Assembly (NCBI RefSeq): GCF_910591885.1 | Contig: NW_025963551.1 | Span: forward strand, 2,480,001-2,544,000 | Reading direction: 5' to 3' | DNA length: 64,000 nucleotides | From: Bombus terrestris | Taxonomy: Eukaryota > Arthropoda > Insecta > Hymenoptera > Apidae | Part shown: piece after piece, positions 23,656 to 35,939 of the stretch | How the letters are laid out: every line of letters starts with the position of its first letter | How positions within the stretch are numbered: the first letter of the stretch is position 1 | The notes under the pieces: generated by a model | Told to the model about the DNA's origin: nothing | Databases searched by the model: none | Seen by the model: only the letters and a program-made list of their open reading frames with translations | Program-made: the position numbers and the translations under genes

Positions 23656-25050
23656 CGAACACAAGAGGGATTGGTTTTAGGTTAGGCTATAGTTATCGAT
23701 CGGGCGCAGCGAGCGAGGGACGCATAAAGGTGTGTCACAAACCAACGGTTTGTCACATAGGGTCATTGAAATATTCGCACCAGCCCCAGGAGCCGGAAGT
23801 CTTTATCGAATTGCCTACAGACAAAAGTTTACAGTATATCAATATTTGTACATAAATAGTAATATTTTCACACAGTACAGTGCAACGTGAGGTCCGAAAT
23901 CGCTGACAAATTGAGGTAATAACAGGAAATATATGCAAGGCAATATAAGGTATACGTATAGCTTGGAAATTGTAATCGTTGCTCGCTCGCTCCGCTCGCT
24001 CGTGAGAATCTAGTCCAACCTCCCAACCGATCCGACACGTTCGCAAATTTGAAATTAGTCCCCTCCTTATCGAATGGCGAACGTATGAGGTATTGGTTTT
24101 AGGTTAGGCTATAGTTTTCAAGCGAGCGCAGCGAGCGAGGGTCGCGTAAAGGTGTGTCACAAACCAACGGTTTGGCACTTAGGGACATTGAAATATTCGC
24201 ACCAGCCCCAGGAGCCGGAAGTCTTTATCGAATTGCCTACAGACAATAGTTTACAGTATATCAATATTTGTACATAAATAGTAATATTTTCACACAGTAC
24301 AGTGCAACGTGAGGTCCGAAATCGCTGACAAATTGAGGTAATAACAGGAAATATATGCAAGGCAATATAAGGTATATGTATAGCTTGGAAATTGTAATCG
24401 TTGCTCGCTCGCTCCGCTCGCTCGTAAGAATCTAGCCCAACCTCACAACCGATCCGACACGTTCGCAAATTTGAAATTAGTCGCCTCCTTATCGGATAAC
24501 GAACACAAGAGGGATTGGTTTTAGGTTAGGCTATAGTTATCGATCGGGCGCAGCGAGCGAGGGACGCATAAAGGTGTGTCACAAACCAACGGTTTGTCAC
24601 ATAGGGTCATTGAAATATTCGCACCAGCCCCAGGAGCCGGAAGTCTTTATCGAATTGCCTACAGACAAAAGTTTACAGTATATCAATATTTGTACATAAA
24701 TAGTAATATTTTCACACAGTACAGTGCAACGTGAGGTCCGAAATCGCTGACAAATTGAGGTAATAACAGGAAATATATGCAAGGCAATATAAGGTATACG
24801 TATAGCTTGGAAATTGTAATCGTTGCTCGCTCGCTCCGCTCGCTCGTGAGAATCTAGTCCAACCTCCCAACCGATCCGACACGTTCGCAAATTTGAAATT
24901 AGTCCCCTCCTTATCGAATGGCGAACGTATGAGGTATTGGTTTTAGGTTAGGCTATAGTTTTCAAGCGAGCGCAGCGAGCGAGGGTCGCGTAAAGGTGTG
25001 TCACAAACCAACGGTTTGGCACTTAGGGACATTGAAATATTCGCACCAGC
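23364..25050 (+). repeat. 844-bp two-unit tandem duplication with hybrid junction
   Basis: Two copies, about 23364-24206 and 24207-25050, share TATACGTATAGC (23952 and 24796) and the rare CTCGTGAGAATC (24000 and 24844). At the junction, 24191-24207, an S4 head (GGCACTTAGGGACATTG) runs straight into an S1/S2 body (CAGCCCCAGGAGCCGG). This is the product expected from one unequal exchange between an S4 and an S2 unit in the shared AAATATTCGCACCAGCCC stretch. Confidence 0.85.
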
Positions 25051-26944
25051 CCGAGGAGTCGGAAGCCTTTATCGCGTTGTCTACTGACAAAAGTTTACAG
25101 TTTATCAATAGCTTTACATAAATAGTAATATTTCTACATAGTACGGTGCAACGTAAGGTCCGAAATCGCTGACAAATTGAGGTAATAACAGGAAATATAT
25201 GCAAGGCAATATAAGGTATATGTATAGCTGGGAAATTGTAATCGTTGCTCGCTCGCTCCGCTCGCTCGTAAGAATCTAGTCCAACCTCACAACCGATCCG
25301 ACACGTTCGCAAATTTGAAGTTAGTCCCCTCCTTATCGGATAACGAAAGCAAGAGGGATTGGTTTTAGGTTAGGCTATAGTTATCGGGCGAGCACAGGGA
25401 GCGAGGGACGCGTAAGGGTGTGTCACAAACCAACGGTTTGTCACATAGGGTCATTGAAATATTCGCACCAGCCCCAGGAGCCGGAAGTCTTTATCGAATT
25501 GCGTACTGACAAAAGTTTACAGTATATCAATATTTGTACATAAATAGTAATATTTTCATACAGTACAATGCAACGTGAGGTCCGAAATCGCTGACAAATT
25601 GAGGTAATAATAAGAAATATATGCAGGACAATATAAGATATATGTATAGCTTGGAAATTGTAATCGTTGATCGCTCGCTCCCCTCGCTCGTAAGAATCTA
25701 GTGCAACCTCACAACCGATCCGACACGTTCGCAAATTTGAAATTAGTCGCCTCCTTATCGGATAACGAACACAAGAGGGATTGGTTTTAGGTTAGGCTAT
25801 AGTTATCGATCGGGCGCAGCGAGCGAGGGACGCATAAAGGTGTGTCACAAACCAACGGTTTGTCACATAGGGTCATTGAAATATTGGCACCAGCCCCAGG
25901 AGCCGGAAGTCTTTATCGAATTGCCTACAGACAATAGTTTACAGTATATCAATATTTGTACATAAATAGTAATATTTTCACACAGTACAGTGCAACGTGA
26001 GGTCCGAAATCGCTGACAAATTGAGGTAATAACAGGAAATATATGCAAGGCAATATAAGGTATATGTATAGCTTGGAAATTGTAATCGTTGCTCGCTCGC
26101 TCCGCTCGCTCGTAAGAATCTAGCCCAACCTCACAACCGATCCGACACGTTCGCAAATTTGAAATTAGTCGCCTCCTTATCGGATAACGAACACAAGAGG
26201 GATTGGTTTTAGGTTAGGCTATAGTTATCGATCGGGCGCAGCGAGCGAGGGACGCATAAAGGTGTGTCACAAACCAACGGTTTGTCACATAGGGTCATTG
26301 AAATATTCGCACCAGCCCCAGGAGCCGGAAGTCTTTATCGAATTGCCTACAGACAATAGTTTACAGTATATCAATATTTGTACATAAATAGTAATATTTT
26401 CACACAGTACAGTGCAACGTGAGGTCCGAAATCGCTGACAAATTGAGGTAATAACAGGAAATATATGCAAGGCAATATAAGGTATATGTATAGCTTGGAA
26501 ATTGTAATCGTTGCTCGCTCGCTCCGCTCGCTCGTAAGAATCTAGCCCAACCTCACAACCGATCCGACACGTTCGCAAATTTGAAATTAGTCGCCTCCTT
26601 ATCGGATAACGAACACAAGAGTGATTGGTTTTAGGTTAGGCTATAGTTATCGATCGGGCGCAGCGAGCGAGGGACGCATAAAGGTGTGTCACAAACCAAC
26701 GGTTTGTCACATAGGGTCATTGAAATATTCGCACCAGCCCCAGGAGCCGGAAGTCTTTATCGAATTGCCTACAGACAATAGTTTACAGTATATCAATATT
26801 TGTACATAAATAGTAATATTTTCACACAGTACAGTGCAACGTGAGGTCCGAAATCGCTGACAAATTGAGGTAATAACAGGAAATATATGCAAGGCAATAT
26901 AAGGTATATGTATAGCTTGGAAATTGTAATCGTTGCTCGCTCGC
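24576..26944 (+). repeat. 3,376-bp eight-unit repeat, copy 2
   Basis: Partner of 21200-23568. Private changes include TTTCTACATAG near 25134 and TTTTCATACAG near 25555. It ends in box B near 26944 (CCGCCCGCTCG here). The following unit, with CGTAAGAGATATTGG at 27034, instead resembles the one at 12662. Confidence 0.85.
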
Positions 26945-27104
26945 TCCGCCCGCTCGTAAGAATCTAGCCCAACCTCACAACCGATCCGACACGTTCGCAA
27001 ATTTGAAATTTGTCCCCTCCTTATCGAATGGCGAACGTAAGAGATATTGGTTTTAGGTTAGGCTATAGTTATCGGGCGAGCACAGGGAGCGAGGGACGCG
27101 AAAG

Positions 27105-28690
27105 GGTGTGTCACAAACCAACGGTTTGTCACATAGGGTCATTGAAATATTCGCACCAGCCCCAGGAGCCGGAAGTCTTTATCGAATTGCCTACAGACAA
27201 AAGTTCACAGTATATCAATATTTGTACATAAATAGTAATATTTTCACACAGTACAGTGCAACGTGAGGTCCGAAATCGCTGACAAATTGAGGTAATAACA
27301 GGAAATATATGCAAGGCATTATAAGGTATATGTATAGCTTGGAAATTGTAATCGTTGCTCGCTCGCTCCGCCCGCTCGTAAGAATCTAGCCCAACCTCAC
27401 AACCGATCCGACACGTTCGCAAATTTCAAATTAGTCGCCTCCTTATCGGATAACGAACGCAAGAGGGATTGGTTTTAGGTTAGGCTATAGTTATCGGGCG
27501 AGCACAGGGAGCGAGGGACGCGTAAGGGTGTGTCACAAACCAACGGTTTGTCACATAGGGTCATTGAAATATTCGCACCAGCCCCAGGAGCCGGAAGTCT
27601 TTATCGAATTGCCTACAGACAATAGTTTACAGTATATCAATATTTGTACATAAATAGTAATATTTTCACATAGTACTGTTGCAACGTGAGGTCCGAAATC
27701 GCTGACAAATTGAGGTAATAACAGGAAATATATGCAAGGCAATATAAGGTATATGTATAGCTTGGAAATTGTAATCGTTGCTCGCTCGCTCCGCTCGCTC
27801 GTAAGAATCTAGTCCAACCTCACAACCGATCCGACACGTTCGCAAATTTCAAATTAGTCGCCTCCTTATCGGATAACGAACGCAAGAGGGATTGGTTTTA
27901 GGTTAGGATATAGTTATCGGGCGAGCACAGGGAGCGAGGGACGCGTAAGGGTGTGTCACAAACCAACGGTTTGTCACATAGGGTCATTGAAATATTCGCA
28001 CCAGCCCCAGGAGCCGGAAGTCTTTATCGAATTGCCTACAGACAAAAGTTCACAGTATATCAATATTTGTACATAAATAGTAATATTTTCACACAGTACA
28101 GTGCAACGTGAGGTCCGAAATCGCTGACAAATTGAGGTAATAACAGGAAATATATGCAAGGCAATATAAGGTATATGTATAGCTTGGAAATTGTAATCGT
28201 TGCTCGCTCGCTCCGCCCGCTCGTAAGAATCTAGCCCAACCTCACAACCGATCCGACACGTTCGCAAATTTCAAATTAGTCGCCTCCTTATCGGATAACG
28301 AACGCAAGAGGGATTGGTTTTAGGTTAGGCTATAGTTATCGGGCGAGCACAGGGAGCGAGGGACGCGTAAGGGTGTGTCACAAACCAACGGTTTGTCACA
28401 TAGGGTCATTGAAATATTCGCACCAGCCCCAGGAGCCGGAAGTCTTTATCGAATTGCCTACAGACAATAGTTTACAGTATATCAATATTTGTACATAAAT
28501 AGTAATATTTTCACATAGTACTGTTGCAACGTGAGGTCCGAAATCGCTGACAAATTGAGGTAATAACAGGAAATATATGCAAGGCAATATAAGGTATATG
28601 TATAGCTTGGAAATTGTAATCGTTGCTCGCTCGCTCCGCTCGCTCGTAAGAATCTAGTCCAACCTCACAACCGATCCGACACGTTCGCAA
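27105..28690 (+). repeat. 845-bp two-unit tandem duplication
   Basis: Copies at about 27105-27949 and 27950-28690 share AAGTTCACAG (27202 and 28047) and TAGTACTGTTGC (27672 and 28517), neither of which I saw elsewhere. The second unit in each copy is 423 bp. The unit before it (from 27032) carries CGTAAGAGATATTGG and matches the one at 12660, which shows a third source. Confidence 0.85.
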
Positions 28691-29879
28691 ATTTGAAATT
28701 AGTCGCCTCCTTATCGGATAACGAACGCAAGAGGGATTGGTTTTAGGTTAGGCTATAGTTATCGGGCGAGCACAGGGAGCGAGGGACGCGTAAGGGTGTG
28801 TCACAAATCAACGGTTTGTCACATAGGGTCATTGAAATATTCGCACCAGCCCCAGGAGCTGGAAGTCTTTATCGAATTGCCTACAGACAAAAGTTTACAG
28901 TATATCAATATTTGTACATAAATAGTAATATTTTCACACAGTACGGTGCAACGTAAGGTCCGAAATCGCTGACAAATTGAGGTAATAACAGGAAATATAT
29001 GCAAGGCAATATAAGGTATATGTATAGCTTGGAAATTGTAATCGTTGATCGCTCGCTCCCCTCGCTCGTAAGAATCTAGTGCAACCTCACAACCGATCCG
29101 ACACGTTCGCAAATTAGAAGTTAGTCTCCTCCTTATCGGATAACGAAAGCAAGAGGGATTGGTTTTAGGTTAGGCTATAGTTATCGGGCGAGCACAGGGA
29201 GCGAGGGACGCGTAAGGGTGTGTCACAAACCAACGGTTTGTCACATAGGGTCATTGAAATATTCGCACCAGCCCCAGGAGCCGGAAGTCTTTATCGAATT
29301 GCCTACAGACAATAGTTTACAGTGTATCAATATTTGTACATAAATAGTAATATTTTCACACAGTACAGTGCAACGTGAGGTCCGAAATCGCTGACAAATT
29401 GAGGTAATAACAGGAAATATATGCAAGGCAATATAAGGTATATGTATAGCTTGGAAATTGTAATCGTTGCTCGCTCGCTCCGCTCGCTCGTAAGAATCTA
29501 GCCCAACCTCACAACCGATCCGACACGTTCGCAAATTTCAAATTAGTCGCCTCCTTATCGGATAACGAACGCAAGAGGGATTGGTTTTAGGTTAGGCTAT
29601 AGTTATCAGGCGAGCACAGGGAGCGAGGGACGCGTAAGGGTGTGTCACAAACCAACGGTTTGTCACATAGGGTCATTGAAATATTCGCACCAGCCCCAGG
29701 AGCCGGAAGTCTTTATCGAATTGCCTACAGACAATAGTTTACAGTATATCAATATTTGTACATAAATAGTAATATTTTCACACAGTACAGTGCAACGTGA
29801 GGTCCGAAATCGCTGACAAATTCAGGTAATAACAGGAAATATATGCAAGGCAATATAAGGTATATGTATTGCTTGGAAA

Positions 29880-30685
29880 TTGTAATCGTTGCTCGCTCGC
29901 TCCGCTCGCTCGTAAGAATCTACCCCAACCTCACAACCGATCCGACACGTTCGCAAATTTGAAATTAGTCGCCTCCTTATCGGATAACGAACGCAAGAGG
30001 GATTGGTTTTAGGTTAGGCTATATTTATCGGGCGAGCACAGGGAGCGAGGGACGCGTAAGGGTGTGTCACAAACCAACGGTTTGTCACATAGGGTCATTG
30101 AAATATTCGCACCAGCCCCAGGAGCCGGAAGTCTTTATCGAATTGCGTACTGACAAGAGTTTACAGTATATCAATATTTGTACATAAATAGTAATATTTT
30201 CACACAGTACAATGCAACGTGAGGTCCGAAATCGCTGACAAATTGAGGTAATAATAGGAAATATATGCAGGACAATATAAGATATATGTATAGCTTGGAA
30301 ATTGTAATCGTTGATCGCTCGCTCCCCTCGCTCGTAAGAATCTAGTGCAACCTCACAACCGATCCGACACGTTCGCAAATTAGAAGTTAGTCTCCTCCTT
30401 ATCGGATAACGAAAGCAAGAGGGATTGGTTTTAGGTTAGGCTATAGTTATCGGGCGAGCACAGGGAGCGAGGGACGCGTAAGGGTGTGTCACAAACCAAC
30501 GGTTTGTCACATACGGTCATTGAAATATTCGCACCAGCCCCAGGAGCCGGAAGTCTTTATCGAATTGCGTACTGACAAAAGTTTAAAGTATATCAATATT
30601 TGTACATAAATAGTAATATTTTCACACAGTACAATGCAACGTGAGGTCCGGAATCGCTGACTAATTGAGGTAATAATAGGAAATA
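29880..30685 (+). repeat. 4,221-bp repeat, copy 1
   Basis: It matches 34101-34906 at offset 4,221. Shared rare variants are TACCCCAACC (29921 and 34142), CTGACAAGAG (30150 and 34371), AAATTAGAAGTTAG (30377 and 34598), ACATACGGTC, GTTTAAAG and GGTCCGGAATCGCTGACTAATTG. The weaker start, near 29650, has several one-copy changes, including TATCAGGCG at 29604 and GTATTGCTTGG near 29866. Confidence 0.8.
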
Positions 30686-31157
30686 TATGCAGGACAATAT
30701 AAGATATATGTATAGCTTGGAAATTGTAATCGTTGATCGCTCGCTCCCCTCGCTCGTAAGAATCTAGTGCAACCTCACAACCGATTCGACACGTTCGCAA
30801 ATTTGAAATTAGTCGCCTCCTTATCGGATAACGAACACAAGAGGGATTGGTTTTAGGTTAGGCTATAGTTATCGATCGAGCGCAGCGAGCGAGGGACGCA
30901 TAAAGGTGTGTCACAAATCATCGGTTTGGCACATAGGGACATTGAAATATTCGCACCTGCCCGAGGAGTAGGAAGTCTTTATCGAGTTGCCTACTGACAA
31001 AAGTTTACAGTATATCAATATTTGTACATAAATAGTAATATTTTCACACAGTACGGTGCAACGTAAGGTCCGAAATCGCTGACAAATTGAGGTAATAACA
31101 GGAAATATATGCAAGGCAATATAAGGTATATGTATAGCTGGGAAATTGTAATCGTTG

Positions 31158-31317
31158 CTCGCTCGCTCCGCTCGCTCGTAAGAATCTAGTCCAACCTCAC
31201 AACCGATCCGACACGTTCGCAAATTTGAAATTAGTCGCCTCCTTATCGGATATCGAACGCAAGAGGGATTGGTTTTAGGTTAGGCTATAGTTATCGAGCG
31301 AGCGCAGCGAGCGAGGG
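31158..31317. repeat. Interrupted palindrome across unit junction (representative)
   Basis: The last 62 bp before the tip CGTTCG (31158-31219) are an imperfect inverted copy of the 64 bp after the next tip CGAACG (31254-31317). A 34-bp centre separates them. In my hand alignment about 47 of 66 columns match. Matching blocks from the tips inward are CGAACG, GGAT, GGTT, AGGTT, CTA, then CGAGCGAGCG and AGCGAGCGAG (boxes A and B) with one mismatch between the last two. The arrangement is repeated at every unit junction, with fewer matches in S1 because its box A has changed. It could extrude as a cruciform or hairpin, or be the fused terminal inverted repeats of an ancestral MITE-like element. 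Both are inferences. Confidence 0.8.
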
Positions 31318-31675
31318 ACGCATAAAGGTGTGTCACGAACCAACGGTTTGTCACATAGGGACATTGAAATATTCGCACCAGCCCGAGGAGTCGGAAGTCT
31401 TTATCGCGTTGCCTACTGACAAAAGTTTACAGTTTATCAATAGTTTTACATAAATAGTAATATTTCCACATAGTACGGTGCAACGTAAGGTCCGAAATCG
31501 CTGACAAATTGAGGTAATAACAGGAAATATATGCAAGGCAATATAAGGTATATGTATAGCTGGGAAATTGTAATCGTTGCTCGCTCGCTCCGCTCGCTCG
31601 TAAGGATCCAGTCCAACCTCACAATCGATCCGACACGTTCGCAAATTTGAAGTTAGTCCCCTCCTTATCGGATAA
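31254..31675 (+). repeat. Reference unit, subfamily S5
   Basis: S5 has the most regular box A: CGAGCGAGCG, one base, then AGCGAGCGAG. This matches the inverse of box B at all but one position. The dyad carries one change (TCACGAACC). Downstream sites are AGGGACATTG and CAGCCCGAGGAGTCGG. S5 units start near 1, 1266, 1689, 5068, 6336, 6759 and 31254, with a hybrid form near 59965. In the left block S5 follows S3, and the same order recurs at 30832-31675. Confidence 0.85.
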
Positions 31676-34100
31676 CGAAAGCAAGAAGGATTGGTTTTAG
31701 GTTAGGCTATAGTTATCGGGCGAGCACAGGGAGCGAGGGACGCGTAAGGGTGTGTCACAAACCAACGGTTTGTCACATAGGGTCATTGAAATATTCGCAC
31801 CAGCCCCAGGAGCCGGAAGTCTTTATCGAATTGCCTACAGACAAAAGCTTACAGTATATCAATATTTGTACATAAATAGTAATAATTTCACACAGTACAG
31901 TGCAACGTGAGGTCCGAAATCGCTGTCAAATTGAGGTAATGACAGGAAATATATGCAAGGCAATATAAGGTATATGTATAGCTTGGAAATTGTAATCGTT
32001 GCTCGCTCGCTCCGCTCGCTCGTAAGAATCTAGTCCAACCTCACAACCGATCCGACACGTTCGCAAATTTCAAATTAGTCGCCTCCTTATCGGATAACGA
32101 ACGCAAGAGGGATTGGTTTTAGGTTAGGCTATAGTTATCGGGCGAGCACAGGGACCGAGGGACGCGTAAGGGTGTGTCACAAACCAACGGTTTGTCACAT
32201 AGTGTCATTGAAATATTCGCATCAGCCCCAGGAGCCGGAAGTCTTTATCGAATTGCCTACAGACAATAGTTTACAGTATATCAATATTTGTACATAAATA
32301 GTAATATTTTCACATAGTACAGTTGCAACGAGAGGTCCGAAATCGCTGACAAATTGAGGTAATAGCAGGAAATATATGCAAGGCAATATAAGGTATATGT
32401 ATAGCTTGGAAATTGTAATCGTTGCTCGCTCGCTCCGCTCGCTCGTAAGAATCTAGTCCAACCTCACAACCGATCCGACACGTTCGCAAATTTGAAATTA
32501 GTCGCCTCCTTATCGGATAACGAACACAAGAGGGATTGGTTTTAGGTTAGGCTATAGTTATCGGGCGAGCACAGGGAGCGGGGGACGCGTAAGGGTGTGT
32601 CACAAACCAACGGTTTGTCACATAGGGTCATTGAAATATTCGCACCAGCCCCAGGAGCCGGAAGTCTTTATCGAATTGCCTACAGACAATAGTTTACAGT
32701 ATATCAATATTTGTACATAAATAGTAATATTTTCACACAGTACCGTGCAACGTGAGGTCCGAAATCGCTGACAAATTGAGGTAATAACAGGAAATATATG
32801 CAAGGCAATATAAGGTATATGTATAGCTTGGAAATTGTAATCGTTGCTCGCTCGCTCCGCCCGCTCGTAAGAATCTAGCCCAACCTCACAACCGATCCGA
32901 CACGTTCGCAAATTTCAAATTAGTCGCCTCCTTATCGGATAACGAACGCAAGAGGGATTGGTTTTAGGTTAGGCTATAGTTATCGGGCGAGCACAGGGAG
33001 CGAGGGACGCGTAAGGGTGTGTCACAAACCAACGGTTTGTCACATAGGGTCATTGAAATATTCGCACCAGCCCCAGGAGCCGGAAGTCTTTATCGAATTG
33101 CCTACAGACAATAGTTTACAGTGTATCAATATTTGTACATAAATAGTAATATTTTCACACAGTACAGTGCAACGTGAGGTCCGAAATCGCTGACAAATTG
33201 AGGTAATAACAGGAAATATATGCAAGGCAATATAAGGTATATGTATAGCTTGGAAATTGTAATCGTTGCTCGCTCGCTCCGCTCGCTCGTAAGAATCTAG
33301 CCCAACCTCACAACCGATCCGACACGTTCGCAAATTTCAAATTAGTCGCCTCCTTATCGGATAACGAACGCAAGAGGGATTGGTTTTAGGTTAGGCTATA
33401 GTTATCGGGCGAGCACAGGGAGCGAGGGACGCGTAAGGGTTTGTCACAAACCAACGGTTTGTCACATAGGGTCATTGAAATATTCGCACCAGCCCCAGGA
33501 GCCGGAAGTCTTTATCGAATTGCCTACAGACAAAAGTTTACAGTATATCAATATTTGTACATAAATAGTAATATTTTCACACAGTACAGTGCAACGTGAG
33601 GTCCGAAATCGCTGACAAATTGAGGTAATAACAGGAAATATATGCAAGGCAATATAAGGTATATGTATAGCTTGGAAATTGTAATCGTTGCTCGCTCGCC
33701 CCGCTCGCTCGTAAGAATCTAGTCCAACCTCACAACCGATCCGTCACGTTCGCAAATTTGAAATTAGTCGCCTCCTTATCGGATAACGAACACAAGAGGG
33801 ATTGGTTTTAGGTTAGGCTATAGTTATCGGGCGAGCACAGGGAGCGAGGGACGCGTAAGGGTGTGTCACAAACCAACGGTTTGTCACATAGGGTCATTGA
33901 AATATTCGCACCAGCCCCAGGAGCCGGAAGTCTTTATCGAATTGCCTACAGACAATAGTTTACAGTATATCAATATTTGTACATAAATAGTAATATTTTC
34001 ACACAGTACAGTGCAACGTGAGGTCCGAAATCGCTGACAAATTGAGGTAATAACAGGAAATATATGCAAGGCAATATAAGGTATATGTATAGCTTGGAAA

Positions 34101-34906
34101 TTGTAATCGTTGCTCGCTCGCTCCGCTCGCTCGTAAGAATCTACCCCAACCTCACAACCGATCCGACACGTTCGCAAATTTGAAATTAGTCGCCTCCTTA
34201 TCGGATAACGAACGCAAGAGGGATTGGTTTTAGGTTAGGCTATAGTTATCGGGCGAGCACAGGGAGCGAGGGACGCGTAAGGGTGTGTCACAAACCAACG
34301 GTTTGTCACATAGGGTCATTGAAATATTCGCACCAGCCCCAGGAGCCGGAAGTCTTTATCGAATTGCGTACTGACAAGAGTTTACAGTATATCAATATTT
34401 GTACATAAATAGTAATATTTTCACACAGTACAATGCAACGTGAGGTCCGAAATCGCTGACAAATTGAGGTAATAATAGGAAATATATGCAGGACAATATA
34501 AGATATATGTATAGCTTGGAAATTGTAATCGTTGATCGCTCGCTCCCCTCGCTCGTAAGAATCTAGTGCAACCTCACAACCGATCCGACACGTTCGCAAA
34601 TTAGAAGTTAGTCTCCTCCTTATCGGATAACGAAAGCAAGAGGGATTGGTTTTAGGTTAGGCTATAGTTATCGGGCGAGCACAGGGAGCGAGGGACGCGT
34701 AAGGGTGTGTCACAAACCAACGGTTTGTCACATACGGTCATTGAAATATTCGCACCAGCCCCAGGAGCCGGAAGTCTTTCTCGAATTGCGTACTGACAAA
34801 AGTTTAAAGTATATCAATATTTGTACATAAATAGTAATATTTTCACACAGTACAATGCAACGTGAGGTCCGGAATCGCTGACTAATTGAGGTAATAATAG
34901 GAAATA
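34101..34906 (+). repeat. 4,221-bp repeat, copy 2
   Basis: Partner of 29880-30685. It departs at about 34911, where it reads CAAGGCAATATAAGG in place of CAGGACAATATAAGATATATG. It has a private change, CTTTCTCG, near 34777. Confidence 0.8.
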
Positions 34907-35939
34907 TATGCAAGGCAATATAAGGTATATGTATAGCTTGGAAATTGTAATCGTTGCTCGCTCGCTACGCTCGCTCGTAAGAATCTAGCCCAACCTCACA
35001 ACCGATCCGACACGTTCGCAAATTTGAAATTAGTCGCCTCCTTATCGGATAACGAACACAAGAGGGATTGGTTTTAGGTTAGGCTATAGTTATCGATCGG
35101 GCGCAGCGAGCGAGGGACGCATAAAGGTGTGTCACAAACCAACGGTTTGTCACATAGGGTCATTGAAATATTCGCACCAGCCCCAGGAGCCGGAAGTCTT
35201 TATCGAATTGCGTACTGACAAAAGTTTAAAGTATATCAATATTTGTACATAAATAGTAATATTTTCACACAGTACAGTGCAACGTGAGGTCCGAAATCGC
35301 TGACAAATTGAGGTAATGACAGGAAATATATGCAAGGCAATATAAGGTATATGTATAGCTTGGAAATTGTAATCGTTGCTCGCTCGCTCCGCTCGCTCGT
35401 AAGAATCTAGTCCAACCTCCCAACCGATCCGACACGTTCGCAAATTTGAAATTAGTCCCCTCCTTATCGAATGGCGAACGTATGAGGTATTGGTTTTAGG
35501 TTAGGCTATAGTTTTCAAGCGAGCGCAGCGAGCGAGGGTCGCGTAAAGGTGTGTCACAAACCAACGGTTTGGCACTTAGGGACATTGAAATATTCGCACC
35601 AGCCCGAGGAGTCGGAAGCCTTTATCGCGTTGCCTACTGACAAAAGTTTACAGTTTATCAATAGTTTTACATAAATAGTAATATTTCCACATAGTACGGT
35701 GCAACGTAAGGTCCGAAATCGCTGACAAATTGAGGTAATAACAGGAAATATATGCAAGGCAATATAAGGTATATGTATAGCTTGGAAATTGTAATCGTTG
35801 CTCGCTCGCTCCGCTCGCTCGTAAGAATCTAGTCCAACCTCACAACCGATCCGACACGTTCGCAAATTTGAAGTTAGTCCCCTCCTTATCGGATAACGAA
35901 AGCAAGAGGGATTGGTTTTAGGTTAGGCTATAGTTATCG

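Larger units (their letters stand above)
29988..31675 (+). repeat. Flank-type four-unit island, related to 3801-5490
   Basis: Four consecutive units here have the same order and diagnostic variants as four in the left block, at an offset of 26,186-26,187 bp. The order is a GATCGCTCGCTCCCC unit, a unit with ACATACGGTC and GCTGACTAATTG, an S3 and an S5. The S3 and S5 units are otherwise nearly absent from the core. Their middles (31010-31140 and 31441-31580) have been replaced by S1/S4-like sequence with TACGGTGCAACGTAAGG and GCTGGGAAATTG. The heads are therefore old and the middles converted. Confidence 0.75.

Noticed and set aside
31158..31317. CRISPR array
   Set aside because: The repeat is a continuous 422-bp unit with no short conserved repeat alternating with unique spacers.
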